Of a stretch of DNA of 64,000 nt, positions 16,193 to 25,072 are shown one piece after another. This DNA is from Streptomyces platensis (lineage in GTDB: Bacteria; Actinomycetota; Actinomycetes; Streptomycetales; Streptomycetaceae). How positions within the stretch are numbered: the stretch's first letter is position 1; each line of letters starts with the position of its first letter. The stretch spans positions 1,922,001 through 1,986,000 of the forward strand of contig NZ_CP023691.1 of the NCBI RefSeq assembly GCF_008704855.1. The letters are read 5' to 3'. A model generated the notes under the pieces. That model did no database searches. It saw only the letters and a program-made list of their open reading frames with translations, and was not told the origin of the DNA. The position numbers were made by a program, and so were the translations under genes.

Positions 16193-19012
16193 CTACCGGT
16201 GGGTGGGGAACTCCACCACCTGCTGATAGGTCGGCCGGTTCTGCCAGCTGATGGTGGCGTGGGTCAGGCCGCCCACCGTGCGGTGGATGATGGCGTCCGC
16301 GCACCACTGGTCGCCGGCCTTGCAGCTGTCATCGCCGGGGTAGACCTGCTCGGCCGTCTTCCCGCCGGCCTGCTGGAGCGTGGTGAGCAGGGTGTCGCGG
16401 CAGGCGGACAGCTCACCGTTGCCGCAGAACTGCCGGCCGAGCGGCCCCGCCACCTTGTCGCCGAGCACCTCCCGCAGATCCTTGTCCGCGTAGCTCCACC
16501 AGCCGTACTGGAAGGCCGATCCGGCGTGCGCCCCGGTGGGGCCGTGGCCGGCCGACGGTGATTCGTCGATGCCGAGGTTGGCGCGCAGCGCGTCGTAGAG
16601 GTCGCCGCCGAGGCCCGGCTTGAAGACGGCCTCCGTCATCAGCGGCCACCAGGCGTCCATCAGGCGGACCGCGTCGGGGTGGGTGTAGGTGTGCGAGCCC
16701 GCGGCGGTCTCCCGGCGCTGGGCACCGTCCTTGCGCCAGGCCGCCAGCTGCTGGACCGCGGTCTTCAGCTTCGGGTCGGTGACGGGCTTGCTGTTGAGGA
16801 CCCGCAGGAGTTCGGGCAGCACGTCCTCACCGCGCAGATCGGTGACGGCGGCCTCCCCCATGGCACGGGTCAGCGACGCCCGGGTCACCCCGCCGTCCTT
16901 CGTCAGCGCGCGCACCCGGTCGTCCAGCAGATTGCCGCGGTGCACCGAACCGTTGCCGTAGCCCGCCGAGTCGTAGTCCTTGGCCTGCTTGTTGTTCCAG
17001 GAGATGTAGTAGTCCTGGTTGACGGACTGCGGGTGCTGGGCGGCCGGGGTGTAGTCGGTGGTGTTGGTCGCGGGGTCGTAGCCCTTCCACTCGTAGGCGT
17101 CGTCCGCCTTGACGGGCAGGGCCGGATCGACGTCGGGGTTGCGGACCGGGTTGAGGCCGCTGTTGTAGTACGCGATGTCGCGGGAGTCGGCGTAGAACCA
17201 GTTGAAGGCGTAGCCGATGTGCCCGGCGGCCTTCTGGAACGTCTTGGCGTCCCGCACGTAGGACGGGTCGTTGAACATCTGGAAGCCGATGATCGAGTCG
17301 GCCTCGTGACGGTAGGTGGAGCGCTGCGCGGTGTAGGCGACGGGCTTGCCGTCGACGGTGGCGCGGTGGGTGACGGTCCCGTACTTGGTCCGGAAGACCT
17401 GCATCCGGTAGGAGCCGGCCGCCGTGGGGTCGGCGATGGTGGGCTTCCAGGAGTTGGTGCGCTCCAGCTTCTCCATGGGGACGCACGCACCGCGGTAGCG
17501 GTAGGAGGTGGAGTCCTTGGTGGGCGCGGAGCCGTCCGCGTTGCACAGCTCGACCGCGAAGGTGTCGGTGATGTCCTGGCCGGCGGAGGTGGCGCTCCAG
17601 GAGTAGTCCTGGCCGCGGCCGAGCTGGACGTACATCCCGACGCCCGCGAAGGAGGCGCCCCGGGCACTGATGCCGGGCCCCTGGATCTCCTGGAGCATCA
17701 GCAGCTGGGGCGCGAAGTAGCCGGTCTGCGGGCCGAAGACGGCGACCGGGTGGCCGCTCGCGGAGTGTTTGCCGGACACCAGCAGGGCGTTGGACATCCC
17801 GCGGTGCTGGGTGGGATCGAAGCTCCCGTCGGGCAGCACCCCGTCCTTGAAGAGGCCCTCCAGCTTCTTGTACTTCTTGGGCGCCTTGACGGGGTCCCGG
17901 GGCGGCGTCCCGCTCTTGGTGGTGGCCGCGCCGGTGCGGTCGAAGACCAGGGGTTCGGGGGTGACCGAGCCGCGGTCCGGCAGCGCCGTGCCCTTGGCCT
18001 TGGCGGGCTTCACGGCGTACGGGAAGCTGCTGCCGTCGTGCAGGGTCTTGGCGGCCTCGGGGTCGTTGCGCTCCCGGAAGGACTCCCAGACCTCGGTGCC
18101 CTTCTCGACGCCGTACTTCTGCTGGGCGGAGAGCAGCGCCAGGGCCGAGGGGACCTCGCCGCCACCGCCGTTGCCGAAGAGACCTCCGACGACGGAGGCC
18201 AGGGCTATCAGATCGGTCAGCTTGAAGGGCTGGATCTCACCGGCGTTGGTAATGGCGTCGACATGACCGGTGAGCACGTACTCGCCCGGGAAGTAGCGGC
18301 CGTTCTTGGACTGTTCGCGGTAGGCGTTGATCCCGTCGACATAGGCCTGGGCGTCCTGCATGGCCAGCTTGCCGCGCTCGCCGTTGGTGTCCCGGATGCG
18401 CTCGACCTGGGCCTGGAGATCGTCCTCGGTGTACGGCGCCTGCGGCCAGAACTGCTGCTCCAGGCCCTGGTTGGCGAGCGCGCCACCCGCGAACGAGGTC
18501 AGTTCACCACGGCCGATGTGGCGGAAGAGGTCCATCAGCCAGAGCCGGTCCTGGCCCGCGGCGTAGCCGGCGCCGAATTCGGTGCCGTAGCGGGTGGTGC
18601 CCTTGATGTGCGGGACGCCGGTCTTCTTGTCACGGGTGATGGTCACGTCGTCGCGGGGCGTACTGACCTTGCCGACCTGGTCCGCGGGGACGCCGAACGA
18701 GGCGTCGTTGAAGAAGTTGCCGAGGGTGTCGTCGGTGAGCGACTGATAGCCGCTCGACAGCGCGCCGTACGGGGCGAGTTGGTCGGTGGTGTGCTCGGGG
18801 TGGGTACCGAACAGCTTGTTGCCGAGGATCTCCACCAGGGTGGCGTTGCCGGTGGCGCCGGGCGGCAGGATGTCGCCGCACTGGCCCTGGCAGTAGTCCT
18901 GGGCGTCCGGCGGCGCGGCGGCCGCGGTGGGGGGCGGTGCCAAGAGCGTGGCACCCAAGGCGAACAGGGCTGCCGCGGCGGCAGTCCTGAACCTTCCGGT
19001 ACGTCGTCGCAT
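16193..19012 (-). CDS. Secreted penicillin-acylase-family Ntn hydrolase
   Basis: A 939-residue precursor. A Sec signal peptide (MRRRTGRFRTAAAAALFALG onward, cleavage near APA/AAA at ~33) is followed by the alpha domain with DRLWLMDLFRHIGRGEL. The predicted autocatalytic cleavage site and N-terminal serine nucleophile is RGMSNALLVSGKHSASGHP (~residue 400), matching the SNxWxVSG pattern of the family. The beta subunit carries FGPQTGYFAPQ and the conserved Asn-rich core. Members hydrolyse amides such as penicillins, aculeacin-type lipopeptides or acyl-homoserine lactones. At 939 residues it is longer than classic penicillin G acylase. Substrate not known. Confidence 0.88.
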   Translation of the reverse strand: MRRRTGRFRTAAAAALFALGATLLAPPPTAAAAPPDAQDYCQGQCGDILPPGATGNATLVEILGNKLFGTHPEHTTDQLAPYGALSSGYQSLTDDTLGNFFNDASFGVPADQVGKVSTPRDDVTITRDKKTGVPHIKGTTRYGTEFGAGYAAGQDRLWLMDLFRHIGRGELTSFAGGALANQGLEQQFWPQAPYTEDDLQAQVERIRDTNGERGKLAMQDAQAYVDGINAYREQSKNGRYFPGEYVLTGHVDAITNAGEIQPFKLTDLIALASVVGGLFGNGGGGEVPSALALLSAQQKYGVEKGTEVWESFRERNDPEAAKTLHDGSSFPYAVKPAKAKGTALPDRGSVTPEPLVFDRTGAATTKSGTPPRDPVKAPKKYKKLEGLFKDGVLPDGSFDPTQHRGMSNALLVSGKHSASGHPVAVFGPQTGYFAPQLLMLQEIQGPGISARGASFAGVGMYVQLGRGQDYSWSATSAGQDITDTFAVELCNADGSAPTKDSTSYRYRGACVPMEKLERTNSWKPTIADPTAAGSYRMQVFRTKYGTVTHRATVDGKPVAYTAQRSTYRHEADSIIGFQMFNDPSYVRDAKTFQKAAGHIGYAFNWFYADSRDIAYYNSGLNPVRNPDVDPALPVKADDAYEWKGYDPATNTTDYTPAAQHPQSVNQDYYISWNNKQAKDYDSAGYGNGSVHRGNLLDDRVRALTKDGGVTRASLTRAMGEAAVTDLRGEDVLPELLRVLNSKPVTDPKLKTAVQQLAAWRKDGAQRRETAAGSHTYTHPDAVRLMDAWWPLMTEAVFKPGLGGDLYDALRANLGIDESPSAGHGPTGAHAGSAFQYGWWSYADKDLREVLGDKVAGPLGRQFCGNGELSACRDTLLTTLQQAGGKTAEQVYPGDDSCKAGDQWCADAIIHRTVGGLTHATISWQNRPTYQQVVEFPTHR

Positions 19013-19251
19013 TGCAGCTCCTCGATGGGGGTCCCCTTGGGGAGGGCTGGCGGGACGTTACCGGCGGTTATCCCCGGCCGGAAGATGAACAACAGTCAAC
19101 TTTTGCTCTTCCGCCGCAAGATCGGACCCGTGCCGCGGCGATACTTCGGAACATCGCCGACAAGGCCACAAAAAAGTTCGATGGATCCAAGTGGGGGCAG
19201 GCTACGTCTCAACCCCGTCCAGTCGGATCCTCCCCACGGAGGTGGGAAGAA

Positions 19252-19866
19252 ATGGCCGGTTTCAGAGCCCTCGCAGAGCAGGTCCGCAATCCACGTCTCG
19301 TCGCGACCCAGCGTCGCACCGCGCTGCGCAAGTGCCTAGAACGCTTCGCCCCTTACGGGCACCGGGCGACCTGGCACCATCTGTGCACCCGGGCCGGTAT
19401 CGCGACCCAGGACCGCGATCCCGATCCGGAGCGGCTGATGGCCGCGCTCGCCGAGCTGGAGGAGGCCCGTACGCTCTGGCTCGCGTACGAGGAGGAGTGC
19501 GCCGCCCGGCGCCGCAAGGAGAAATACCACGGCATCCGCCAGCCCGGCGCCCTCGACGAGTGGCACCGGCGGACCTGGGGCGGCTGCGACATCGTGCCGT
19601 GCGAGTCGCCGCAACGGCACCCCGCGGCCCGTCTCGCGGTGGTGCTGCGCCGCATGATCGCCGCGATGGAGGCCGGCCGGCCCCGCCGCGACTGCCCGGT
19701 GTGCGGCAGCACCCACTTCGCCTGGCTCCCGGAGTCCCCGGACTCCCCTGCCTCCGGCCCGGCCTGCCGCCAGTGCGGTGTGCTTGCGCCGGTGTCCGTG
19801 CTCACGCCCGAGGTGCTGAGGGCCGCGGACCGGGTCCACCGCGTGGGGGCGTTCGCGGCGGCCTGA
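19252..19866 (+). CDS. Conserved hypothetical protein with C-terminal zinc ribbon
   Basis: A 204-residue protein I do not recognise functionally. The N-terminal ~110 residues are helical and charged, with many Arg (RKCLERFAPYGHRATWHHL; EEECAARRRKEKYHGIRQPG). The C-terminus has two Cys pairs, CPVCGSTHFAW and CRQCGVL, spaced like a zinc ribbon. The start at 19252 follows GGAGGTGGGA. It diverges from the penicillin-acylase gene. The basic helices plus zinc knuckle could indicate nucleic-acid or protein binding, but nothing more specific can be claimed. Confidence 0.7.
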   Translation: MAGFRALAEQVRNPRLVATQRRTALRKCLERFAPYGHRATWHHLCTRAGIATQDRDPDPERLMAALAELEEARTLWLAYEEECAARRRKEKYHGIRQPGALDEWHRRTWGGCDIVPCESPQRHPAARLAVVLRRMIAAMEAGRPRRDCPVCGSTHFAWLPESPDSPASGPACRQCGVLAPVSVLTPEVLRAADRVHRVGAFAAA

Positions 19867-19946
19867 GCAAGCCGGGGAAGCGGCACCGGGCACAGCGGGA
19901 AAGGCCGGGTCCGGGCGTTGTCAGACCCGGCTGCCATCATGAGGGC

Positions 19947-20702
19947 ATGCTTCAGGTCTGTCTCAACGGCCCCCGGACCGCGGCCGATTCCGGCGCCGTA
20001 CCGATGTCACCGGCCGCCCTGGCCGCTGCCGCACAGCAGGCGGTGGCGGCCGGTGCCGAGGATGTCCATGTCCATCCCAAGACCCCGTGCGGCCAGGATT
20101 CGCTCGCACCACGGGTGGTGGCCGCGGCCCTGGAAGCGATCCGGGCAGTGGTGGACGTCCCGGTCGGGGTGACGACCGGTGCCTGGGCCGAGCCGGACCC
20201 CGAGCGCCGGCTGGCGCGGATCAGATCCTGGACGGTGCTGCCCGATCACGCGTCGGTGAACTGGCACGAGCCGGGCGCCGACGCGCTCGCCGCGGCCCTG
20301 CTGGAGCGCGGCGTCGGCATCGAGGCCGGCATCTGGGCGGGCACCGCCGGCGCCGGGCTGTTCGCCCGCTCCCCGCTCGCCCCCAGGGTGCTGCGGGTGC
20401 TGGCCGAAGTGATCAGCACCGAGGCCGGGACCGATGTGGGCACCGACGCCGCTTGCGCGACCGCCACCGCGCGCGAGCTGCTGGCCGCGCTGGCCGGTGC
20501 CGCGCCCGGCCGCCCGGTGCTGCTCCACGGAATGGACGGCGGAGCCTGGCCGGTGCTGCGGCTGGCCGGCGCACTGGGTCTGGACACCCGGATCGGCCTG
20601 GAGGACACCCTCCTGCTGCCCGACGGCCGGCCGGCCCGCGACAACGCCGAGCTGATACGCGCCGCAGCGGCCGCGATGAGCAGCCCTCCCGGCGGCGCAT
20701 GA
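19947..20702 (+). CDS. BKACE family (3-keto-5-aminohexanoate cleavage) protein
   Basis: A 251-residue TIM-barrel enzyme of the beta-keto acid cleavage family (DUF849). The zinc-binding HxH is DVHVHPKTPCG (residues ~39-49) and the C-terminal signature is TRIGLEDTLLLPDGRPARDN. BKACE enzymes condense a beta-keto acid with acetyl-CoA and release acetoacetate and a new acyl-CoA. It is slightly shorter than typical (about 270-300 residues), and the usual GGN.HVR region is replaced, so substrate may differ. It is 80 nt downstream of the zinc-ribbon gene on the same strand. Confidence 0.8.
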   Translation: MLQVCLNGPRTAADSGAVPMSPAALAAAAQQAVAAGAEDVHVHPKTPCGQDSLAPRVVAAALEAIRAVVDVPVGVTTGAWAEPDPERRLARIRSWTVLPDHASVNWHEPGADALAAALLERGVGIEAGIWAGTAGAGLFARSPLAPRVLRVLAEVISTEAGTDVGTDAACATATARELLAALAGAAPGRPVLLHGMDGGAWPVLRLAGALGLDTRIGLEDTLLLPDGRPARDNAELIRAAAAAMSSPPGGA

Positions 20703-20835
20703 ACCGCCCGTTCATATGCGGCCTTTACGCCCCGGCCCGGAAACTGAAACAACTGTGCACGGGCTGACCACCCGCACCGGCATCGCGCCCGGCGGGCACC
20801 GGCCCCGCCCGTACGGCACCAGGCCGCACGAGCGC

Positions 20836-20865
20836 CCTCCCCTCATGCCGTGAGGGCAGGGGAGG
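20836..20865. terminator. Hairpin with two exclusive pairings before amidase
   Basis: CCTCCCCT (20836-20843) pairs with AGGGGAGG (20858-20865). The inner CCCTCA/TGAGGG arms (20840-20845/20851-20856) give an alternative pairing. It lies 134 nt after the BKACE stop and 26 nt before the amidase ATG, so it may be a terminator or part of the amidase leader. Confidence 0.45.
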
Positions 20866-20890
20866 TACTCCCAGGAGAAGGTGGACGTCC

Positions 20891-22330
20891 ATGGCCGAAC
20901 TGCACGATCTGACCGCGCTCGAGCAGGCCCGGGGAATCCGGTCCGGGGAACTCTCCCCCGTGGAACTCACCGAGCACTACCTCGCGCGGATCGAGCGGCT
21001 CGACGACACACTCGGCGCCTTCCTCACCCGTACCCCCGACATCGCCCGCAAACAGGCCGCGGACGCGGAGAGCGAGGCCGCCGCGGCCCGCCGCGAGGGC
21101 CGTGAACTGCCGCCGCTGCACGGCGTTCCCGTGCCGGTGAAGGACCTCAACCAGGTCGCGGGGGTGCGCTGCACGATGGGCTCCCGGGCGCTGGCCGAGC
21201 ATGTGCCCACCGTCGACGACCATCTGGTCGGCAAACTGCGGGCGGGCGGCACGATTCTGCTCGGCAAGACCAACACCCCCGAATTCGGGCTGCCCTGCTA
21301 CACCGAGAACGGCCTCGCCCCACCCGCCCGCACCCCGTGGGACCTGGCGCGCTCGGCGGGCGGTTCCAGCGGTGGGGCCGCCGCGGCCGTGGCGGGGGGC
21401 CTGGCGCCGGTCGCGCACGCCAGTGACGGCGGCGGCTCGGTCCGGATACCGGCCTCGGTCTGCGGGCTCTTCGGCATCAAGCCCAGCCGCGGCCGGATCA
21501 GCAGCGGCCCGATGCTGCACGACATCTCCGGCCTGGCCACCTCGGGCCCGCTGGCCCGTACGGTCGCCGACGCGGCCACCCTGCTGGACGTCCTGGCGGG
21601 GCCGATGCCCGGCGACCCGTTCGCGGCGCCGTCGCTGCCGCCCGGGGAGACCTTCGCCGACCACGCCCTCCGCGACCCGGGACGGCTGCGGATCGCCTGC
21701 CTCACCGAGGCGCCCGTCCCCGGCATCGAGGTGCACCCCGACTGCCGCACCGCCACCACCGACACCGCCGCCCTGCTGACCGGACTCGGCCATGAGGTCG
21801 AGGAGTTGACGCTGCCCGCCGACGACAGCATCCTGCTCGCCTTCACCCGCGTCTGGTCGGTGCTGGCCGCGAGCCGCCCCGTGCCGCCGGGGGGCGAGGA
21901 GCTGCTGATGCCGCTCACCCGCTATCTGCGCGAGCGCGGCGCCGAGGTCTCGGGCACGGACTTCACCCGCTCGCTGTACGCCTTCCGGATGCTCGCCCAG
22001 TCCCTGGCCGACGGTCTGATGCCGCCGGGCGGCTATGACGTGATCCTCTCGCCGACCCTGGCCGCGCCACCGGCCGAGGTCGGCGCGCTGCGCAACGACG
22101 CCGATCCGCAGGCCGAGTTCGACGCCCTCGGGGCGTTCACCCCGTTCACCGCGCTCTACAACGCCACCGGCCAGCCCGCCGTGAACGTCCCGTTGCAGTG
22201 GAACGCCGCAGGGCTGCCGATCGGGGTGATGCTGGCCGGCCGGTACGGCGACGAGGCCACCCTGATCGCGCTGTCGGCGCAGCTGGAGCAGGCCCGCCCG
22301 TGGGCGGGACGCACCCCGTCCGTGTGGTGA
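20891..22330 (+). CDS. Amidase (amidase-signature family)
   Basis: A 479-residue amidase-signature hydrolase. The Ser-cisSer-Lys triad is visible as PVPVKD (Lys, ~residue 79), GGSSGGAAAAVAGGLAP (cis-Ser, ~158) and SDGGGSVRIPAS (nucleophile Ser, ~182). It would hydrolyse carboxylic amides. The ribosome site GGAGAAGG precedes the ATG by about 9 nt. No gatB/C partner is nearby, so it is not a tRNA amidotransferase subunit. Confidence 0.92.
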   Translation: MAELHDLTALEQARGIRSGELSPVELTEHYLARIERLDDTLGAFLTRTPDIARKQAADAESEAAAARREGRELPPLHGVPVPVKDLNQVAGVRCTMGSRALAEHVPTVDDHLVGKLRAGGTILLGKTNTPEFGLPCYTENGLAPPARTPWDLARSAGGSSGGAAAAVAGGLAPVAHASDGGGSVRIPASVCGLFGIKPSRGRISSGPMLHDISGLATSGPLARTVADAATLLDVLAGPMPGDPFAAPSLPPGETFADHALRDPGRLRIACLTEAPVPGIEVHPDCRTATTDTAALLTGLGHEVEELTLPADDSILLAFTRVWSVLAASRPVPPGGEELLMPLTRYLRERGAEVSGTDFTRSLYAFRMLAQSLADGLMPPGGYDVILSPTLAAPPAEVGALRNDADPQAEFDALGAFTPFTALYNATGQPAVNVPLQWNAAGLPIGVMLAGRYGDEATLIALSAQLEQARPWAGRTPSVW

Positions 22331-22382
22331 CGAACGCCCGACTGCGCGCGCCCGTCCCGCCCCGGGACGGGCGCGTCCGCGC

Positions 22383-22940
22383 TCAGCTCTCGCCCGTGCA
22401 GCACTCCTGCCCGGCCGCCTGCGCCGGGCCGCTCCCCGGCTCGCCGCCGGCGCGCCGCCGGGTCCCCTCCGGGTCCTTGGCGCTCCGGTCGACCCGCAGC
22501 CGCCGTGCGCCGGGCCCCTGCTCGCCGAGGTTGTCGTACGGATTGGACAGCGCGCACTTCTCCAGCGAGAGGCAGCCGCAGCCGATGCAGTCGGTCAACC
22601 GGTCGCGCAGCTCGACGAGTTGACTGATCCGCTCGTCCAGTTCGGAGCGCCAGACCTCGGAGAGCCGGGCCCAGTCGGCGCGGTTGGGGGTGCGCTCGTC
22701 GGGCAGCTCCGCCAGCGCGTCGCGGATCACCGCGAGCGGGATGCCGACCCGCTGTGCCGCCCGTACGAAGGCGACCCGGCGCAGTGCGTCCCGGCTGTAG
22801 CGGCGCTGGTTGCCCGCCGTCCGGGTGCTGCTGATCAGACCCTTGGACTCGTAGAAGTGCAGCGCGGACACCGCGGCGCCACTGCGCGCGGAGAGCTGGC
22901 CGACGGAGAGTTCATGAACCTTGTACGGAAGCTGGGGCAC
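22383..22940 (-). CDS. soxR: Redox-sensing transcriptional activator SoxR
   Basis: A 185-residue MerR-family protein. The HTH ([19 protein letters not shown]) is followed by a dimerisation helix and the 2Fe-2S cysteine cluster [12 protein letters not shown] (~residues 117-128), diagnostic of SoxR. The C-terminus extends ~55 residues past the cluster, longer than in enterobacteria but usual for Streptomyces. In Streptomyces, SoxR responds to redox-active secondary metabolites such as actinorhodin rather than superoxide in general; that is literature knowledge. No soxS is present. Confidence 0.93.
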   Translation of the reverse strand: MPQLPYKVHELSVGQLSARSGAAVSALHFYESKGLISSTRTAGNQRRYSRDALRRVAFVRAAQRVGIPLAVIRDALAELPDERTPNRADWARLSEVWRSELDERISQLVELRDRLTDCIGCGCLSLEKCALSNPYDNLGEQGPGARRLRVDRSAKDPEGTRRRAGGEPGSGPAQAAGQECCTGES

Positions 22941-23001
22941 GGTTCAACCCTAGGGTGTGTCCGCCCCTGGACCCATCGGGCCGGCGCTGGTCGTCCCGCC
23001 A

Positions 23002-23046
23002 TTGACAGCGGGGGCTCGCACTACGCATTCTGAGCAAGCGCTTAGT
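23002..23046 (+). promoter_or_regulatory. maoC promoter with TetR operator B1
   Basis: TTGACA (23002-23007), an 18-nt spacer and CATTCT (23026-23031) resemble a sigma-70-type promoter. The operator-like TGAGCAAGCGCTTAGT (23031-23046), with the perfect core AAGCGCTT, overlaps its downstream edge. The same 15-mer recurs at 24985-24999. The arrangement fits roadblock repression of maoC. Confidence 0.65.
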
Positions 23047-23101
23047 AAGCGTCGGCCGATGCGCGCCAACGGCGGACGGACCCCGAGGAGGCAGACGAGA
23101 G

Positions 23102-23563
23102 ATGGCAGAGCCCCGAGTGTTTGGATCGCTCGACGAACTGCGAGCCGCGGTCGGTGAGGAGCTGGGCACCAGCGACTGGCTGGAGATCGACCAGAAGCGG
23201 ATCGATCTGTTCGCGGAGGCCACCGGTGATCACCAGTGGATCCATGTGGACCCGGAGAAGGCCGCGGCCGGCCCGTTCGGCACCACCATCGCGCACGGCT
23301 ATCTCACGCTGTCGCTGCTGCCCGCCCTCGTCCCGCAGCTGATGCGCGTCGACAACGTGAAGATGGGCATCAACTACGGCACCAACAAGGTCCGCTTCCC
23401 CGCCACCGTGCCGGTCGGCTCGCGGTTGCGCGCCACGGCCAGGATCGCGGAGGTGACCGAGGTGTCCGGCGGCGTCCAGCTCACCACTGTCGTGACCGTC
23501 GAGCGCGAGGGCGGCGACAAGCCCGTGTGCGTCGCGGAGACGGTCAGCCGCTTCTACCTCTAG
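23102..23563 (+). CDS. MaoC-family (R)-specific enoyl-CoA hydratase
   Basis: A 153-residue single hot-dog domain. The hydratase motif is present: FAEATGDHQWIHVDPEKAAA (~residues 38-57, with catalytic Asp and His), followed by FGTTIAHGYLTLSLLP. It hydrates trans-2-enoyl-CoA to (R)-3-hydroxyacyl-CoA. It has its own promoter and the B1 operator; the TetR at 24292 carries the same operator and is the likely regulator. GAGGCAGACGAG precedes the start. Confidence 0.92.
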   Translation: MAEPRVFGSLDELRAAVGEELGTSDWLEIDQKRIDLFAEATGDHQWIHVDPEKAAAGPFGTTIAHGYLTLSLLPALVPQLMRVDNVKMGINYGTNKVRFPATVPVGSRLRATARIAEVTEVSGGVQLTTVVTVEREGGDKPVCVAETVSRFYL

Positions 23564-23615
23564 ACCGGCGATCACGGCCTGGCCTCAGGCGCTTGTCGTA
23601 GGTCAGGATGGCCGG

Positions 23616-24275
23616 GTGAACGACGACACCACACAGCCCGCTCTGCATCCGGTCAGGGGCGCGGCCCGTTCCGCGATCGCCGGCTTCATCCTCGCCGGCG
23701 CCGCCTGGGTGGCCCGGGCCGCGTGGCAGATCCGGCTTGCCACGGCGGGGCTGCCGTCCTCCGGTCCCCCGGACCAGGGCGACGGCCGACACCGCACGCT
23801 GACCGGGCTGGAGGACACGTACCACCTCGTGAGCACCTTGGGGGATGCGGCCACAGTGCTGTGCGCGGCCGCCTTCCTCGTGTGGCTGATGCGCGTGCGG
23901 GACAACGCGCTCGTCCTTTCGGGACAAGCGCCGCGCTACGCCTGGCCGTGGGTCTACGCGGGCTGGATCGTACCGATCATGAACCTGTGGGTGCCCCGCG
24001 GAATCGTCGCGGACGTCCACCACAAGAGCGCCCCGGGCCAGCCGCTGCCGCGCGCCGTGAACTGGTGGTGGGGGCTGTGGCTGGCCGGGATGCTGAGCGG
24101 GGTGGGACTCATGTACACCGGCTCCACGGACGACATGATCGCGCGTGCCTACACGGACGTGCAGTTCCTGGTGATGGCCGACGCAGCCATCGTGGGCGCG
24201 GCCGTGGCCGGCATCTTCGTCGTCCGCGCGCTCACCGCGGCGCAGCAGCAACGCATGGGTGCAGCGGGAAAGTAA
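23616..24275 (+). CDS. DUF4328 membrane protein
   Basis: A 219-residue protein with about five hydrophobic segments (SAIAGFILAGAAWVA, TVLCAAAFLVWLM, PWVYAGWIVPIMNLWVP, WWGLWLAGMLSGVGL, ADAAIVGAAVAGIFVVRAL). The block WIVPIMNLWVPRGIVADVHH is the DUF4328 signature. The function is unknown. It starts with GTG 52 nt after maoC and converges on the TetR gene at 24292 with only 16 nt between stops. Confidence 0.83.
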   Translation: MNDDTTQPALHPVRGAARSAIAGFILAGAAWVARAAWQIRLATAGLPSSGPPDQGDGRHRTLTGLEDTYHLVSTLGDAATVLCAAAFLVWLMRVRDNALVLSGQAPRYAWPWVYAGWIVPIMNLWVPRGIVADVHHKSAPGQPLPRAVNWWWGLWLAGMLSGVGLMYTGSTDDMIARAYTDVQFLVMADAAIVGAAVAGIFVVRALTAAQQQRMGAAGK

Positions 24276-24291
24276 CGAGGAAGCCCACGGC

Positions 24292-24918
24292 CTAGTCCGG
24301 CGCGCCCACCATCCGCAGGACGAGATCGGCGTAGAGGGTGCCCACCTCGTCGGGCGTGCGCGGGCCGTCGGCCGTGAACCAGCGGGCGACGTCCACACAC
24401 AGCGACAGCACCGCGAGAGTGGTGCCCGGGACGTCGTCGGCCCGGAACTCTCCACTGTCCGCGCCGTCCTGGATGATCTGCCGCAGCAACCGGTCGGTCC
24501 GGCGGCGCAGTCCGGCGATCTCGGTGTAGTGGTCGGGGCTCAGCGCCTGGAGTTCGTACTGGATGACCCGGGCGGTGGTGTGGTGCTCCGCGTGCCAGCG
24601 GGCGAAGGTGCGGACGCCGTCGCGCAGCCGCTCGGTGGCGCTGCCCCCGGCCCCGGCGGCGGCGCCCATGATGCGCAGCGCCTTTTCGTGGCCGATGCCG
24701 CTGATGCGGTAGAGCAGCTCTTCCTTGGTCTTGTAGTGGATGTAGAGGGCGGCCGGGCTCATCCCGGCCCGGCCGGCGATGTCACGGGTGGTCGTCGCGT
24801 GGTAGCCGCGCTCCGCGAAGGCCTCGACGGCGGCACCGACCAGCCGTCGCGCGGCGTCCGGGGTCACCCCGGCCCACTCCTCGTTCTCCTCTTCGGCCCG
24901 TTCCGCCGCCGCACCCAT
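24292..24918 (-). CDS. TetR family transcriptional regulator
   Basis: A 208-residue protein. HTH: AVEAFAERGYHATTTRDIAG, then RAGMSPAALYIHYKTKEELL (residues ~34-71). The C-terminal domain resembles the TetR_C of KstR/FadR-like acyl-CoA sensors. I start at the ATG at 24918 with GGGGAGCG upstream; a longer in-frame reading crosses the operator and is rejected. The operator TGAGCAAGCGCTTAG lies 67-82 nt upstream and recurs at the maoC promoter, indicating autoregulation plus control of maoC. Confidence 0.9.
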   Translation of the reverse strand: MGAAAERAEEENEEWAGVTPDAARRLVGAAVEAFAERGYHATTTRDIAGRAGMSPAALYIHYKTKEELLYRISGIGHEKALRIMGAAAGAGGSATERLRDGVRTFARWHAEHHTTARVIQYELQALSPDHYTEIAGLRRRTDRLLRQIIQDGADSGEFRADDVPGTTLAVLSLCVDVARWFTADGPRTPDEVGTLYADLVLRMVGAPD

Positions 24919-24984
24919 CGCGCTCCCCGCTCCTCGATCCACCAGGGACCCTCCACTGACGGATCGAACACCATATCGCGCCGC

Positions 24985-25000
24985 TGAGCAAGCGCTTAGG
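24985..25000. promoter_or_regulatory. TetR operator B2
   Basis: TGAGCAAGCGCTTAGG matches the maoC-promoter site over 15 consecutive bases. It lies in the 154-bp divergent gap between the two TetR genes. Confidence 0.65.
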
Positions 25001-25033
25001 GTCCGGCGAGCGCGGGCGGGCCGGCCGGAGCAG

Positions 25034-25054
25034 TTAATGAGCACTGCTAGTTTT
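25034..25054. promoter_or_regulatory. Putative TetR operator C1
   Basis: TTAATGAGCACTGCTAGTTTT lies 19-39 nt upstream of the TetR start at 25073. It matches the site upstream of the aldehyde dehydrogenase operon (29484-29504) at about 15 of 21 positions, ending in TAGTTTT in both. Likely an autoregulatory operator. Confidence 0.5.
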
Positions 25055-25072
25055 CCTCGGAGGGCCCCTACT

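Noticed and set aside
16679..19339. 886-codon open frame on the plus strand
   Set aside because: Antisense to the penicillin-acylase gene, with no domain-like sequence and no ribosome site.
20891..22330. GatA subunit of the tRNA amidotransferase
   Set aside because: No gatB or gatC beside it, and the surrounding genes are not translation-related; general amidase is the safer call.
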